DNA of 64,000 nt from Lingula anatina (taxonomy: Eukaryota; Brachiopoda; Lingulata; Lingulida; Lingulidae): assembly GCF_001039355.2 (NCBI RefSeq), contig NW_019773664.1, positions 1 to 64,000 on the forward strand, in the 5' to 3' direction. A program made the position numbers and the translations under genes. The notes beneath the pieces were generated by a model that ran no database searches, had not been told where the DNA came from, and was given only the letters and a program-made list of their open reading frames with translations. The number at the start of each line of letters is the position of its first letter. Positions within the stretch are counted from its first letter, which is position 1. This document shows positions 12,511 through 25,100 of this stretch, in pieces.

Positions 12511-14747
12511 TCAGCCTAATTTATTCCTTTTTCCATGACTAGGTGAGGGCAGTGGAGAATCTGCTTTAGTTTTTCTGCTGTTTGGCTGTGAAACGCCATT
12601 GGAGTTTTTCCGAACCAATGGTGCAACTGCTTGTGTATTGTTACTTGGAAGTTGTGATGCCTCGACACCTGGGTCAGGAGGGGCTAATGATTCCAAGTAG
12701 CTGACTCTGTGATTCAAGGCAACAAGAATGCCCTGCATCTGAAATAAAATAATGAAATATTTAAACCAACACATTGTTTCAAGTATTTATATATATATAT
12801 TTTTTGCACCTGTTATAACCATACATATGTAGTATCCACTGAATAACATCCAATTTATATAATAAAATTTAACAATACAAAACATTGCACTTAGTGAATT
12901 TTAATGTGCGCTAAGCAGCTATATGCATTTGAAAATCTCCCAAAGTCGTATTTCCTGTCTTCTTGATAATTTGACTGAAGATACATCAAATCAAGTCCAA
13001 GAGTAGGGACAGGTCAAACAAACTCAGGAGTAGCAGTTATTAAGTAAAAGATAGACTTTTTTTATCAAGAAATTTTTTCTTTAAAATCTGAGATAGGATA
13101 CCTTTTAACATAACTTGATTTGTAATGCCAGCAGGGTACAAAGGCTTCAAAGGTTATAATTCTCATACGTGTTCTTAAAAAGAACACCATTTTTCAATTT
13201 CAAGCTTATACCACGCATGAAACCAGTCCTCGCTGAAAAAGTATGATTTACACCATTCACAAGAATGACCCTGAAAAAGTCTTAATTCCAACCAAAGTCG
13301 GACAAGTCTCATCAATGTTATACGTACCTTTTGAAGTTGTTGCACTACAACATGGAAGGAGGGCAAGGACAAGGTGCTCTCATGACTTCCAGAAACAGAT
13401 GGTGGATTGCCACTTCCCACTTCATAGCTAAGAAAAAACAATACATATTAACATGCAATTAGCATTTAGCTTTTTTGTTAAAGATGAGCCAGATAATTTA
13501 ATACTAATACAACTATCACATTGTGAATGAGTTGTGTGCCCAAAAGGCCAGGGGTAAAACTGAACACATCAAAAGAAAAAAAGTTAGGTACATGTTAAAA
13601 GTTTGTGATAAATATTTAAAATAAACCATTTCAGATAATATTTAGATATCACCTCAAAAGCAAAATGATGCTTTTCCCCAAGTTCATGTCTCTTTAAAAA
13701 CCTGTTTACCTTTTGATTTTATTGGCATCAAAACCAAATTTCTCTCTGATACTGTCCAGACTCTTGTGTGTTGTTTGATACATCTTACCAAGGAGTTCCT
13801 TGCAACTCAAACATCTCAGTCTGACAAATGTGCTAAAAAATGTGCAATGAAGATTATTTTTTACAGACTGCCATCATAAATAAACAATAAAGAACAAATA
13901 TTCAGTAACTATGTATTTTGATTCAGAATAACAAAAGTCTTGAAAAGATATTCAAAATAATGAAAACAGGTTTTTCTTTAAAGCTACCTATTAAACAAAT
14001 AGATTCCCAGTAATGCATATAAACCAATTTTACTATAGTTTCTTATATGAATAAAATAAAGTCAACATGCCAAGTCATTAACCAAATTAATCCCTCGTGC
14101 AGCTAAAAAATAGCTGTATAACTGCACCTTCTTCAAATTTCTGGTATTGCACAATCATTCCATTTGTATGGATGCAATTGCATGCACAATTGCATACTTA
14201 TTCAAATGCGTTGCACAGAAAGAAAGCAGAAATATCCTTTCAAGTATCATTTTTTCCAGATTTATTAAACAATGCCCTTAGATATTCCCCTAAAATACTA
14301 CTAAACTATTTGAAACTATGCTGGCATTTGGTCAGGTTTTTGCAGCAAAAAAAATTGTCAAAATTGACTTCAAATGCAGTTATTTAATTAAAGGGTCAAA
14401 AGCAATGATAAACATTTGCCAACCTTCCTACATCTGCACCTTCTGTTGAAGTTATCAGGGTGCTACCTTGGTACACATTTATAGCCGCTGAAATGTTGAT
14501 AATGTCAAAATTATAACATGCATAGTGACAGGTACTGAAGAATAAATTAAGGCATTTAACTTTAAAGCCATTGAAATTGGAAAATGTTGAACTTTGAGGT
14601 GAACTTACAGCCCAAAATCATGATCCTCAGGTCTTGATTTATTCCCATCCAAGAGGATGAGTCGCCGATTATTACGTTACAATTTTCACACTGGAATACT
14701 ACGACTCCTGTATCTTCTATTTCTTGAAGAGTATCGACAGTTCCCAT
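12511..14747 (-). CDS. MIS18A: Mis18-family kinetochore/centromere protein
   Basis: Five exons in consistent phase: 14609-14747, 14424-14487, 13710-13832, 13328-13427, 12511-12738, giving about 217 residues, close to human MIS18A (233) and MIS18B/OIP5 (229). The N-terminal half is a Yippee-type Mis18 fold with two zinc-binding CxxC pairs, Cys20/Cys23 (CENCNVIIGDSSSW) and Cys75/Cys78 (RLRCLSCKELLGK). The C-terminal half has a short helical stretch (VVVQQLQK, MQGILVALNHRVSYLE) then a Ser/Pro-rich basic tail. Family members form the Mis18 complex that licenses CENP-A deposition at centromeres after mitosis. The donor of exon 2 (GTTGGC) is weak but fits phase. It is head-to-head with MTRES1, with 270 bp between start codons. 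Whether it is the alpha or beta paralogue cannot be settled from this sequence, so the symbol is provisional. Confidence 0.88.
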
Positions 14748-15017
14748 GTTCTGCGTGATACAAACAGCAGCGATGTTCGACTTTCCCGCTTCCGTTCCTC
14801 CGATTGACGATAGTTTCGTATTTTGATTTGTGAAATAATAGTAAAAGCCTGGTAAATAACAAAATAATTTTATACATAGTATATGTTAATTTTGTTTTTA
14901 AATTATTATATGTCTGTTTGATTGAAAAAAATCCAATCAAAATGAAAATATTTAATCGAGACAAATGTTTTAACAACATTTAAGCTCCGTGTGTCCGCTT
15001 TATTTCCGGTGAAAGTA
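14748..15017. promoter_or_regulatory. Bidirectional promoter region, Mis18 / MTRES1
   Basis: 270 bp separate two divergent start codons. TTTCCCGC at 14782-14789, about 35 bp upstream of the Mis18 ATG, is a perfect E2F-type core, fitting a cell-cycle gene. TTTCCGG at about 15002-15008 is an ETS-like core next to the MTRES1 ATG. Motif calls are by eye. Confidence 0.5.
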
Positions 15018-16438
15018 ATGGCATCTGTGTGCCATGCAGTTTTGAAACGACAATGTCTAAGAAATAATCCTTACAACCGGCCTCAGTGGTTGTTGGGAGC
15101 AACCACTGTTTATGCACAGAAAGACAAACGCATGTTATGTTGTGCCAGTGCAAAGTTCCATAGAAAGCATCAATTTCAAACACCGTCTTTTGATAAATCT
15201 AACTGCAAAATATTTTGTTATTTAAATAGTTTAGGTAATTTTTATTGCTATTTCAACCATGTGCAAAGTAATAGATTTATACACACTTCAAGAAAACTAC
15301 ATTCACCTAAAGGCAAGAGGAAGGATACACACCGGTATCAGGTACAGATACAGTGTCTTTATATTGAATTTAAAATAAAAAATGAATAAAATTTCTGAAA
15401 AAAAGTAAAAATAAATAAGTAAATTAAATAAATAAATAAATAAATAAATAAGTTAATATACAGATGAAAAAATAAAGTAATTCATTGCTATTTTTTACTG
15501 AAATAAAATAAGTACTTGCAAGATAAGTGATAATAAAAAATAAATACTAGTAAGTGAATAAACTAGAGAAAGGCTAGTTAATGGTATTTGAAGGTTCATG
15601 AATCTAATGGTTTAATTGATATGAAGTTAACAGATTTGATAGTTACTTAAAAGAGGCCTTCTCATTAACAAAATTAAATGGAATATGTTTCATTGTCAGA
15701 AACGGTGCCTGTTATCTAGGCAAATCTCTTAACAATTAAAATGCCTTTGAGATGTGAACGACCAAGTTTTTCATCTATAGATTGTTTTCTGCAATCATAC
15801 TGTACATTTAGTATGTGAATTTATTTTGTTCTATAAATAAGAAATGTGGCCCTGCTGGCTAGTAAGCATTTCTGGACACAAAATCTTGGCAATATTTAGC
15901 TATCTGATCGGCATCAAGGAATTTTCAAATGTTTAACATGTACAAGAAGAAGAGGGAATGGGATTGAGGATATATAAATACTTTTTTGGGATAACTAATT
16001 ATATTTTTCTTCCTGTGTAGAAGGATGATGCAGAATTACTAGGAGAAGATAATGATGAGTCTGATGAAGAACTGGATTCTGATGATGATGATGATGGTGA
16101 AGTGGAGCTTGGTGATGATGTTGAGGAAGAGACAGATGGGCCAGAAGACTTTAGAACGATGAACATTACAGTGAAAACTGTGAGAGTAGATTCCTTGGTG
16201 GCACACGGTCTTGGCATTTCAAATAAGTAAGATATGCTTGTTTCGATGTCTCTTTTGACAATTTACCAATCTTTGGACTTTTCATCAGAATATTCCAATA
16301 CTTACGAGTAACACATTTATGATCCCATTTAGTCAAGACTTAATTACATGACATGACCTGATCCAACATAGCACTTGTGGGGCTTTAAAAATTGAAAATT
16401 GTGATGAAAAATTTCTGTCACATATGGACACATTAGTG

Positions 16439-16480
<42 letters not shown>

Positions 16481-17612
16481 AGCAGGGTCTGTATACGAAG
16501 CTCTCACCTGTATCTATCAACTGAAGCTGATGCTTCTAGTATCTGAATCAAATGTGGAAATTCCTTAGGAGGCTCTGTATAATTTGTAGTGGGATAATAT
16601 CAAATATATTTCAGAATCTATTTATTATACAAAATGATACATTTCCATTTGTTTCTTTCCTCTTTGCATATATGGCATATAACAATGCTTTGTCAGAAAA
16701 AGTTTTATAATTTTTTACAGAACTTATAACATTTTTTGATTGTATCCTGTATACATACAAAATATCCTTCAGTTCAAAGTAAAAATTTTGTTGAATACCC
16801 TTTTGCCCTAAATTTTTGTAATACTTTTGTACCACAAGAGTGAGTGCTGAGGTACATATAACAAGATTTTGTCTCCAAACTGCCGAGTTTTCTATGACTG
16901 CTGCGACAGCTGCATGTCCGCAGATACAGGTCTCCATTACTGCATCTCCTTGTAGGCTTCTACGAGTATTGTCTCTTTGTTTCTGTAGTTGTTAATTGGT
17001 AGGTGCTGCAATTTGGTAATTTGCTGGCTTTGCCAATAAGATTTTAAAACTAATTGCTGCTTGTTGTAGACAAAGAGTTCTCTTCTTCTTTGTTTTAGGC
17101 AAACAGAGGCACTGTTTTTAGGAACAAAAATCCTTGTCAATGGTGAGAAAATTCGGAAGAAAGCTAGAAGAGTAGGTGGTTTTTAGAAGTTTGCCTCTTT
17201 GTAACTGAACTGAATAATATTAAGGTGTGCATATTTTCTGTTGAAGTTATGTCTACTATGATTTCAGTTTCATTAAATTTAACAAAAATGATGAGAAAAG
17301 AAGATGGACATATAAAACTGTACAATTGCTGTGGTAGTTTAAAACATTTGAAAGTTAAGTGTAGCTGTAGTATTTGGAATATTGATTAATAATGACATGA
17401 TTTGGGTTGCTTATAACCTAGAATTAAATGTTTTTTTTTTCTTTTTTTTGTAATTTTAGGTTAAAGTGGGTGATATTCTAGATGTAATTGGAGAAGGGCA
17501 GGAAAGTAATAAAAAAAGAAGAGTAAAAGTTCTTTCAATTGACACTGAAAACGTAACTAAAAAAGGGAGAGCACAAGTCACAATAAGAGCTTGGAGAAAT
17601 CCTTTTGAGTAG
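15018..17612 (+). CDS. MTRES1: Mitochondrial transcription rescue factor 1 (S4-like RNA-binding protein)
   Basis: Four exons join in phase to about 251 residues: 15018-15341, 16021-16226, 17099-17171, 17460-17612; human MTRES1 (C6orf203) has 240. The N-terminus (about 1-108) is basic, rich in Ser, Arg and His and nearly free of acidic residues, as expected of a mitochondrial presequence. A strongly acidic Asp/Glu tract follows (about 110-150), then the conserved C-terminal S4-like RNA-binding domain, seen in MNITVKTVRVDSLVAHGLGI, LFLGTKILVNGEKIRKKARR and VKVGDILDV. In vertebrates the protein binds mitochondrial RNA and helps sustain mitochondrial transcription and ribosome rescue; it is expected in the matrix. 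The reading frame opens further upstream without an ATG, so the ATG at 15018 is taken as the start. Its 3' end faces IQCH. Confidence 0.9.
16437..16481. repeat. GT microsatellite in MTRES1 intron 2
   Basis: An almost uninterrupted run of about 20 GT units. Confidence 0.9.
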
Positions 17613-18314
17613 TTTCTTTTCCTGATGCAGGAAAGAAAGCGTGAGGACCTGAATAAGCATTTGGTTGCCAAGCAGCATCTTAAAATTTTAGAAAACATGA
17701 ATGGGGAAATATTTTTGCCCAATTTATTACAGAATTATAATTAGTGCAGGGAATTTAATCTGAAAACTTTTAAAATAGAAAAAAATTCATTGTGATGGAT
17801 AAATGTTTTTTTTTATTATTATTTATAAAAGTTATACAAATATTGAAGATATAAAAACTGTATCCTTTTGTTACTAGCATTGATACATGGACGGATTTAT
17901 ACAATAGCTGCAATGCAACACTTTAAAACAGTTAAATTTTACTTTAATTATACACAATTTTTTGCAAATATCAGTGAATAATCTTTTCCCAAACCAGTCT
18001 TTGCTTAGTTATTTCAGCAATTCACTGGATTATTCACCAATTCATCTAAAACACTCAGCAGTTGAAATGCATTGTTGCATGAAAATCTTGTAGCAATTGT
18101 CTTTTTTGTACATGAGTGTACTTTGTGTAAGTTAATCACTTTTCCTGATTTTTTAATGAATGCTAATCAAACTGTTTGAATTACCATAACAACCTAAGCT
18201 TACAGTTTAAAGTCGTAAAGCTAAAAGAGTCAAATTTGATTTGATTTAGATTTATTGAATAAAAAACCAGTTTGAGCCTCTATGCTTTTCTTGTAAAGGA
18301 TCACATCCTAAATG
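17613..18314. other. Convergent intergenic region, 3' UTRs of MTRES1 and IQCH
   Basis: 702 bp of AT-rich sequence between the two facing stop codons. It must contain both polyadenylation sites; AATAAA occurs at about 18256 on the plus strand. No other feature seen. Confidence 0.5.
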
Positions 18315-19095
18315 CTATGACTGTGTTTGTGAATGTGTACCCTGCTGACTGCTACTGTCCTCTTGGTCTTCGTGTCTGGTCTGTTCATCTGCATTCAGGA
18401 CTGTGGTCCCCAGAATGCTCTCAATGTCTTGAATGACAGCCTAAGCAGAAAAAGTGTAGATAATGAGGCAAAACTTCTCTCTCTGTATCCAGTACTTTAC
18501 ATCACTTGCATTTATTATATAATACAACTTTAATTTTTTTTAAATATATACGTAGTTGTGATGTTTCTTTATTTTCTGACAATACTATACCTTAAAATTT
18601 GATTCTCCCTGCATGTTAGGTGCTGAGATCTCTTGATGTATCACAGATAGATTTCTGGCAAATGCTCCAAGAGTGCCTTGCAAGTTGTCACCAACAGTTC
18701 TGCAATATACACATGTAGAGTGATTATTCAATGGTGTAAATTCTCAAAATCTAAAGAACTGTCAGTGGGTCATTCAGGTTATTCCATGATTCATCTGTAT
18801 GAAATTCTGAACCAGTCATATTCCACTGAGAGCCAGTACCTTCTTTCTGTCACATAAATTAAAAGTTGCTTTGGTCAACTTTTGGCTTTCAATTAAATTC
18901 TTCTTTTTGAAAATTTTATAACAGTGGTCTTGTTTATTTATAAAACTTCTACTTAAAAAATCACAGAAACTTACATCATGCCAAGATTTTCCCTGTTGAA
19001 ACTGTCTATTAAGGTAAATATGGACCCCTGCTTTTCCTGGAAAATTTAAAATTGAGAAAAGTTATATTTTCTGAAACTATAAAATTCACACAAGG

Positions 19096-19137
<42 letters not shown>

Positions 19138-22100
19138 CTAGTTATGCCTTGTGATATACATGCCAAAATATGAACTTGTGTGGAGAGGGGTAGGGAGAGT
19201 CTATATCATTGGTGACAAAGCCAAGTTCTAATGCTAAAGGGCAGAGAACATTTAGGGCCATTTTCCATGAAGTCTCACATATGGATTTTAAAATATTCCG
19301 GTCATATTTCTAGAGACTGTTCATTGCTTTACTTGGTGCCTTACCTTGATATCAAAGCCAATCCCATGAGCTCTACACATTTGGAAGAAGACACTATAAT
19401 GGACCACTGCCAAATTGGAATGGACAAGCTGAGTGCTCATTACAGCAAACCTGTTTGTGTTTGGTGGAACCTCTTCCTATTAAAAATTGTAAGGCCTCTT
19501 TTAAATATGGGCTTACTTGTGTCACAGAAAGGTTCGACTGTGCCATTAAAATTATGACAGAAAAAAATAAGTTCAAAATAAAAGCCAGCTAAAGCTGTTT
19601 AATCTACAGGCAACATGTTTCAGTTAAAATACCTTTGTGTCTGAAAATTAAAATTACATTTTAAACTAAAAGTGATTACATAACCACACGCAGAGTGTAC
19701 CAATGCAATCACATTCTACCCAAGTAAGTTATTTTATAAAGCTTGTTACACATGATGCCTATCTAAGGACAAATAAATAAATATATACTGTTACACTGAG
19801 AATTTGGTATGGCTATATTTTACAATAATCCTTGTACGCACTTCCTCTCTTCCTTTAGGCCTCCTCTTTTTTGGTTCCTTCTTTGGAGGTGGAATGTTAT
19901 AGATATGAGTGTTAATGTCCAACTTTCCACCAGCCACAAACTGCAGCAGATTGTTCATGGTAGTAGAGTCGCTGTAGGACAGGCTGAGGTCCACTGCCCA
20001 CAGTACCTGGTCATCCTACAAAGAATTATCAACATGTATGAGTTTATGTAAATGCAAAGGCCAGTCTCCAAGCAACTTATTTCACAGGCAGTTCTGCAAC
20101 ATGCTCTTTCTATTTGAGCACTGTTCAGAAATGAACTTTGCAGATATTATGTGTTATACACAAAATGAAAGATTAACCATATTTCTCTGTAAAATTCAAC
20201 TTACAGTTTTGGGGTCTATAAAAGTTATAAAGTCTATGGTAAAGTAGCAAATTCAACTTACAGTTTTGGGGTCTATAAAAGTAACAAAGTCTATGGTGAA
20301 GTAGCCAACGACACCCCTGGCCTTGCAAGCTTCAGCTATCCTCATGCATGCATCGTTGAGCTGGGCTGGCTCCACTGAAGACTGTGGCACTGACAGACCC
20401 CAGCATTTATAAGGGGTCTCTGCATGGATCTGATCCCCAAGGGATACTATACTGATCTTCCCATTGGGCTCCAGTAACATGTCCGCTGTTAGGGCAGTTA
20501 TGTCTTCTGCAGGAGGACGCGCCTCTATAATACCACCTGTCAAGGCAAAATGTTTTCTCATGAGGTAGAAGAAACTGTTGCATCTCTCATTCATATGACA
20601 ATTGAATATGTAAGGAAAATTCAACAGAGATCTTTGAATAAGCAATTGAATTTTAATGTCTTTTATACAACCAATTCTGCTTTCTTAAAAGATTTAAAAT
20701 GACCACTGTGACAGTATTTTACTGATAATTGATGTGAAAAAAATGTATTAAGGACTTAATACAGAACTGAGAGTTGAATTGTTGCTTATTAACAATCTAC
20801 TACAGATAGAGTTTACAGTGGTCAATCAGTGTTATGATTATGATGTTTGATTTTTTAAAATTAAAGAAAAGAGGCCATACCTTTGGCTAGGAAAGCATCT
20901 AAAAATGCTGGCCATGTTGGATATACTTTTGAATCCACTGGAAAACACCAGTGCTCTAGAATGTCTGGAATTTCTGACTGTATCTTCATAAAGACTTGTT
21001 CCTGTAAAAGACAAATGACATTCACAGATATCAACATTACCTAACTGTTAACATGATACACATTTTGACTAATTAGTAGACTTACTATTTTTTAATGGGT
21101 ATAAAAACTGATATGTAATTGATAAAGCCTAATTACCTGTGCCCATTTCTTTGACCACTTGTCTCCATATCTCTTGGCTTCCTTCAAAGCCCACTGGTGA
21201 CTCTCCAAGTAAGTGGTAACATTGCAGTATGCTATTCCTCTGCCGTCAAATTCATCATCGATTTTCAACACCCAGGTCTTGACTTCAAGGTTGTCTGTGA
21301 CTAGTTGAGCAAGACTTTCATGAAGCTGCAAAATAGGGACAGTAAGTCTTTAAGTTAAACTGTCAATTTTAAAGTAATTTTATGGTTTTACTGAACACAT
21401 CCGAAAATTTCAATTATGCATTTCTTTATGCATAACTGATTACCATAATTTAGTCATTACCATAGTTTAGAGCTTTTATCAATTATTCAGATTACCTTTT
21501 AGATTGCAAAGTTAATTAGTTCAAGTAAAACCTTAATATTGGGATAGGCATAAATGAAAGTGGTCTTTAGACCAATTATCAATCAACATATCTGTCAACA
21601 ATCTCGCCAATGAATCTCATGTTACTTGGGATGGAGAGGAAAATAAAAGAAAATGTACCTGTGGCAGGCTGTACACATCAAACTCTGATGGCGGAATGGC
21701 TACATTAGCACTTTGGAAGATTCTCTTAGCACCAGATTTAGATGTGTAGAGATGCGCTATCTCTGGCTCTGTACACAACAGGGGGATGTTCAGGATATGA
21801 GCAACCGACAGGTCATCCTTGTGTGGCATCCCTGGAACAATGTAAGCATCTCGGCCACGTATCAGATTCTTTATCCTCCGTAGAGCTCTAGGGCTGTACT
21901 TCAGATGAGTAGCAAGGCACATTCTGTGGGTCTGAAAACGGAGAAAAAAGTGATTAAAAAAATCATATCATTTGCATATCTTTGAGCTTTATTGAATATT
22001 GAAAGTGCTAACATTCTACACTGTATCATATACTCTTTTGGTGTATTTAATCTGCCTTACAGAACTGTTTTGATATAATTAAAGCTACTCAATAACAACA

Positions 22101-25100
22101 ATAAATAAATATAATGATAATAATAAAATAATAATAAATAAATAAGCACAGAGTTAGATAGAATTGAATTAATGGCTTAGGAAGACAATAGACCAGTTAA
22201 AGCTTTACTCACTGGAAAACTCTTAATAGCTTCAGGTACAATGATCTTATATCTGTCTGTCATATCTCCCTGCTTGTCCACATCTCCACTGTCAATAGCT
22301 GATTTGAGCCCTAGCAACTTGGTGTAATACTGGACTGTCTCATCATTCACAGGCACAGGGGATATGTAGATCACATCTACATTGGGGTCTGAAATATTCA
22401 ATTATTGCCAATGTCATAATAAGTTTTATACTGCTTTTTACATACATGAAATTGACACAATACTGACGCATAAATTCTGCTGTAGTCCTTCCTCTTAGAG
22501 TTTTATAGTACTGCTGCCTATAAACAGTCCTCCTTTGAGCTAATGAACATACATTGTACATGTATACATTGTACTGACCTCTCTAAAAAAGGGAAATATA
22601 AAAATTTATGGTCTATTTGCCATAAAAGCAACTCTTTCATACTCAGGCAGCGCTATGACTTACCTTTCAGGTCACATAATCTTCCCATTTGAGCATTTTG
22701 ACGTATTCCAAAGTCTTTGATACTGTCTCTGATTGGTTGGTTGTAGCCAAGGGAAGGAACGTGAATGATTACACGTTTGGAATGCTTCATTCTGTTCCAC
22801 TGTGTTGATAACAGCTTAAATAGAAACCATAGTTCATTTTAGTCTATTTGTTTTTTTTTCTTCAAAGTTCTAATTATATAAATACATACATAGCTAATAA
22901 AGAGTAAGTGTAGAGCAAAATTATAACCACTGCATTTGATTTGTTTTGAAGAGCAAAACATTGGCCTTTTTCTCACCTTTGCTCTCTTTCTAAAACCTTC
23001 AAGCTCAGCAATCCGTGTTCTCTTCAGTTGTTTTCTGACCTGTGACATTTTGACATTCATGACCCATGTAATGGCAATGACTCCTGATGCCCACTTCAAC
23101 CTTCTGTATTCCAGGTACTTCCTCCTATCCCGGAATCGTTTCCATGTAGCTTGGATCTTAGTTGCTGCGGCAAACTCCCCATCAGGGCCTAGATACCTAC
23201 GGCCCTACAAAAGAAATGTTAGACATGTAGACAGAAAAAATATATCAAATTGTCCCTTGTATCAAAAAAAATCTTTCTTGAGAACTGCAGACGGTTTACT
23301 GTGATTGTTTTGTTATTTTCAGGGATATTGCACAGCTAAGCATAACTTAGTTATAACAGTGCCAATTTATTAAGATTTTTATCTGCTTATTACTTTGATG
23401 AGGCAGTAATACTTACGGGTCTTTTCAAGATAGACTCCACATCTTCTTTGTTAATGATGACACTCAGCAAGTCATCAAGAGTTGGTTGGGAGTCCAGCTC
23501 ATACTCCAGAGATAGGTCAGCCAGCCTACAGAAGCAGATTAAAGAATAAATGATTAATAATGGAAAAATTACTGATAAGTGAAAACTTTTGTTTCCATCA
23601 TTTTTTCAAACAAATGGGGCAAAAGACAGAAAAAAAGAAAACATTTTATGAGAGAAATCCTTAAATAAGCTATACTTACCTTTGATAATTATGAAAAAAT
23701 CAAGGAGTCATGTGTCTTTATTATAAAATAGATTTAGAAGAAAATTTGAAAGTCAATCAATGAATAAGCACAGTACCTGTCTCCATGAATAAATGCCACA
23801 GGTACAGCATATTCTGTCAACATCCTTTCGAGGTGCTTGAACATGGACACAATGGCACCCCAGGACAGACAATAATGCTGCTTGAAGGCAAGAAAATCTG
23901 GCGCAGTATCCCTGACTTTGCCATGTTGCATAGCAAAACGATAGTTTGATGCTTTGAAGTCACCACTGGCTGGAGTAGTTGGGGGTGGCTGGAACAAAAT
24001 AAGCAAAATAATTATTTCTTACATTGTAATTTGCAGTGTCATTACAGTCCAATAGAAGGAAACGCAGAGGTATGAACATGAGGACATTTTCCATAAATTA
24101 AATCAGGGAGGAGTATAAGCAAAACAGTACAAAACTAAATTAAAGCATTACATTTTAAGTGTACAACAAGACTTTATTAAAGCTAAATAAAAGCAACATA
24201 ACAGTGTACTATGATGAAATGTGCTTCTTTCACAAATTTTAAGCAATAATGACAAATGTACAAATTCAGTGAGAGAAATCTTAAGAATGTTTTGTGAAAA
24301 CAAAATTTAATGGGTTGTGAATGTTGAATTAGCACACAAACAAAAGTGAACACAACAAGGAATAAAAATTTCTTAAAAAACAAATTTTGCAACAAAAACA
24401 ATTTAGTTAAAACTCAAACAAAATTAGAATTTTATGTGTTAATAAAAACATTTCCATAGATATGTAGTATGATAAATGCATATAATTGTTTCTGAATCAT
24501 TAGACACCATGAGCTATAAAAAGAATTTGTTATACAATCAAACCAGAAGTTTTTATGACGAGTCCAACATACATATACCACAACATACATAAGTAGTTTA
24601 TAGGTTATAATCAAATTGGCAATGCATGCAAATGCACCAAGTATCATAGTGCAAGTGCTGCATTATTTCATTATATACTGATCAAAAACTGAGAACAATT
24701 AAAATAACAAGTGCAGGTGTGAATCAATGTTAGGTAAGCAAGGTGCTGCACATAAAGCTAATGGAATAGATTATGTTAGCTGCAATTAGTGTATTATCCA
24801 TGCTGCTGGTGCTGTTTCTCTGGCTTGTCATGCAGTGAAAATATTATCAAATAGGACAGTAACCAAATACATCAACATCAATCGAAATTGAAAACAAATA
24901 ATTACAACTTGTCCGATGGGGGTGACTGCTGTCTGTTCTAAGAGTTCCATAATCACAGCATTGGTTGCAGGACGCTCTGGCTGTGTAGGCAAGGGAGAAG
25001 CAAAAAAAAAATATTGAGTGACTGCTCAACTGATTGTACTGAAGCATAACATAATAAAATGACTAATGCAACAGATGACTGGCAAAGCAGGTAAAAAAAG

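Noticed and set aside
14991-15017. Upstream extension of the MTRES1 frame
   Set aside because: The frame is open but begins without an ATG; the ATG at 15018 is the first in-frame start.
15999-16217. Ser-rich minus-strand ORF
   Set aside because: Antisense of the acidic Asp/Glu tract in MTRES1 exon 2 (GAT/GAA codons read as ATC/TTC in reverse).
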